Positions 4,047 to 5,106 of a stretch of 5,106 bases of DNA are shown piece by piece. Location of the stretch: contig JABFXT010000763.1 of the NCBI GenBank assembly GCA_013361595.1, forward strand, positions 1 to 5,106, read 5' to 3'. The DNA comes from Nocardia sp. Its GTDB lineage: Bacteria > Actinomycetota > Actinomycetes > Mycobacteriales > Mycobacteriaceae. The position numbers and the translations under genes were made by a program. A model generated the notes under the pieces. The model saw only the letters and a list, made by a program, of their open reading frames with translations. It ran no database searches and was not told the origin of the DNA. Each line of letters opens with the position of its first letter. Position 1 is the stretch's first letter.

Positions 4047-5106
4047 ATGCTAGAGCCCGGTGACGACTTCGCGGGCTATGCGATCCGGCGGCGGCTGGGC
4101 GTCGGCGGTATGGGCATGGTGTTCCTCGCCCGGCATCCGCGGCTCCCGCGGCTGGTCGCGCTGAAACTGCTCAACCCGGACCTCTACTCCGACAGGGAGA
4201 TCCGGCTACGGTTCGAACGTGAATCCGAACTCGCGGGCCGGCTCGAGCATCCGAACATCGTCACCGTCTACGACCGCGGCGCCGAGGGCGAACAGCTCTG
4301 GATCTCGATGCAGTACGTACCGGGCTCCGACGCCTCGCTGGTGGATCTGCACGTCCTCGACCCCCGCCGAGCCGTACAGATCGTCGCCGATACCGGGATC
4401 GCCCTCGATTTCGCTCACGCCAACGGGGTCCTGCACCGGGATGTGAAACCGGGGAACATCCTGCTCGCGAAACCGCCCATCGGGCAGCCGGAACGGGTTC
4501 TGCTCACCGACTTCGGTATCGCCGGGGTACGCGACGCCGAAACCACCATCGCGGCCGCCGATACGATCACCGCGACCCTGGCCTACGCCGCCCCCGAACA
4601 GCTCACCGGCGCGAAACTCGATCAGCGCGGCGACCAGTATTCGCTGGCCTGCACACTGTTCTGGCTGCTCACCGGGTCCGGACCGTACCGGGGCAACAAT
4701 CCGGCCGAACTGATCCAGGCCCACCTGACCGCTCCGGTGCCCAGGGTCAGCCGGATCCGGGCCGGGCTGCCACCCGGGCTCGACGAGGTACTCGCACGAG
4801 CACTGGCGAAGAGCCCCACCGACCGGTTCCTGAGCTGTACCGAATTCGCTACCGCCGCCGCACAGGCCCTGCGCCCGTCCGGGCCGCGCGGCGGACGTGC
4901 GCCGGGTGTCAGGTTGCGGCCCGATCAGCGCTATCCGGCGCCGGTCGGCCGGCACCCCGGACCACCACCCGGGTACGGGTCGGGCGAATTCCGGCAACCG
5001 CCGGTGCGCGGCGGGCCCCCCTACCCGTCCACCGAGTACCGCCGGCCCGGTCCACCGCCGCGGCATCCGTCCACCGAGTTCCCGCGGCCCACTGCGGGTC
5101 CGCCCC
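4047..5106 (+). CDS. PknF-type Ser/Thr protein kinase, 3' end beyond the window
   Basis: From ATG 4047 the frame stays open for 353 codons to the window edge. A purine-rich GAGGGGGA (4032-4039) provides the ribosome binding site. The kinase domain covers about residues 8-275. It has a Gly-rich loop LGVGGMGMVF (17-26), VALK with K40, helix-C E59 (RFERESELAGRLEHPNIV), HRDVKPGN with catalytic D132 (130-137), DFG with D155, and YAAPEQL with E184. ARHPRLPR, YDRGAEGEQLWISMQYV and ALAKSPTDRF strongly resemble, from memory, mycobacterial PknF/PknJ kinases. The usual GT before the APE motif reads AT (A176-T177), keeping the threonine but losing the glycine. From about 277 a Pro/Gly/Arg-rich linker begins, with PSTEY (327-331) and PSTEF (341-345) repeats. 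Related receptor kinases have a membrane segment and outer domain after such a linker, which would lie beyond the edge. Its targets cannot be inferred from this context. Confidence 0.95.
   Translation, partial: MLEPGDDFAGYAIRRRLGVGGMGMVFLARHPRLPRLVALKLLNPDLYSDREIRLRFERESELAGRLEHPNIVTVYDRGAEGEQLWISMQYVPGSDASLVDLHVLDPRRAVQIVADTGIALDFAHANGVLHRDVKPGNILLAKPPIGQPERVLLTDFGIAGVRDAETTIAAADTITATLAYAAPEQLTGAKLDQRGDQYSLACTLFWLLTGSGPYRGNNPAELIQAHLTAPVPRVSRIRAGLPPGLDEVLARALAKSPTDRFLSCTEFATAAAQALRPSGPRGGRAPGVRLRPDQRYPAPVGRHPGPPPGYGSGEFRQPPVRGGPPYPSTEYRRPGPPPRHPSTEFPRPTAGPP

Noticed and set aside
2567..4063. 498-residue + strand open frame across the dioxygenase and nfo genes
   Set aside because: It crosses two well-supported minus-strand genes and the spacer, and its translation shows no family resemblance. 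It is an artefact of GC-rich codon bias.
4206..5066. 286-residue minus-strand open frame opposite the kinase
   Set aside because: The + strand encodes all kinase motifs in order. The minus translation is a low-complexity Gly/Pro/Arg shadow.

Overview
The window is GC-rich DNA with a strong C/G bias at third codon positions. It carries an actinobacterial MCE-family protein and a PknF-type Ser/Thr kinase, and two proteins that resemble, from memory, the Mycobacterium tuberculosis proteins Rv3406 and End (Rv0670). This points to a mycolic-acid-containing actinomycete (Mycobacteriales). Nocardia or a close relative is the best guess, but the sequence alone does not fix the genus.

Layout, left to right. 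Bases 1-150 are the 3' end of a glutathione peroxidase gene (+), closed by an intrinsic terminator with a perfect 11-bp stem (177-209). Bases 210-367 are a regulatory-looking stretch with helically phased decamers, alternating TGGACA/TGTC half-sites and a 9-bp inverted repeat. Next is a solitary MceA-type gene (368-1582, +) with no yrbE or mceB-F partners beside it. Bases 1583-1995 are a gene-free convergent gap of about 410 bp. A TauD/TfdA-family Fe(II)/2-oxoglutarate dioxygenase of the alkyl-sulfatase (Rv3406) type occupies 1996-2931 (-). Upstream of it on the same strand is endonuclease IV (nfo, 3167-3937, -), separated by a 235-bp leader region. A 109-bp divergent intergenic region then leads to a PknF-like Ser/Thr kinase gene starting at 4047 (+), which runs off the right edge in a proline-rich linker.

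The genes do not form one pathway. They are mostly single-gene units: peroxide defence, cell-envelope lipid uptake, sulfate-ester scavenging, base-excision repair and signalling. nfo and the dioxygenase share a strand and could be partly co-transcribed, but the 235-bp gap and the local signals before the dioxygenase suggest separate control. nfo and the kinase share a divergent promoter region.

I did not find a clearly new multi-gene system. The points most worth a second look are the orphan MceA gene and its unusual upstream DNA, and the leader of the dioxygenase gene, which holds a hairpin and a possible short Cys-containing upstream ORF whose stop overlaps the dioxygenase start.
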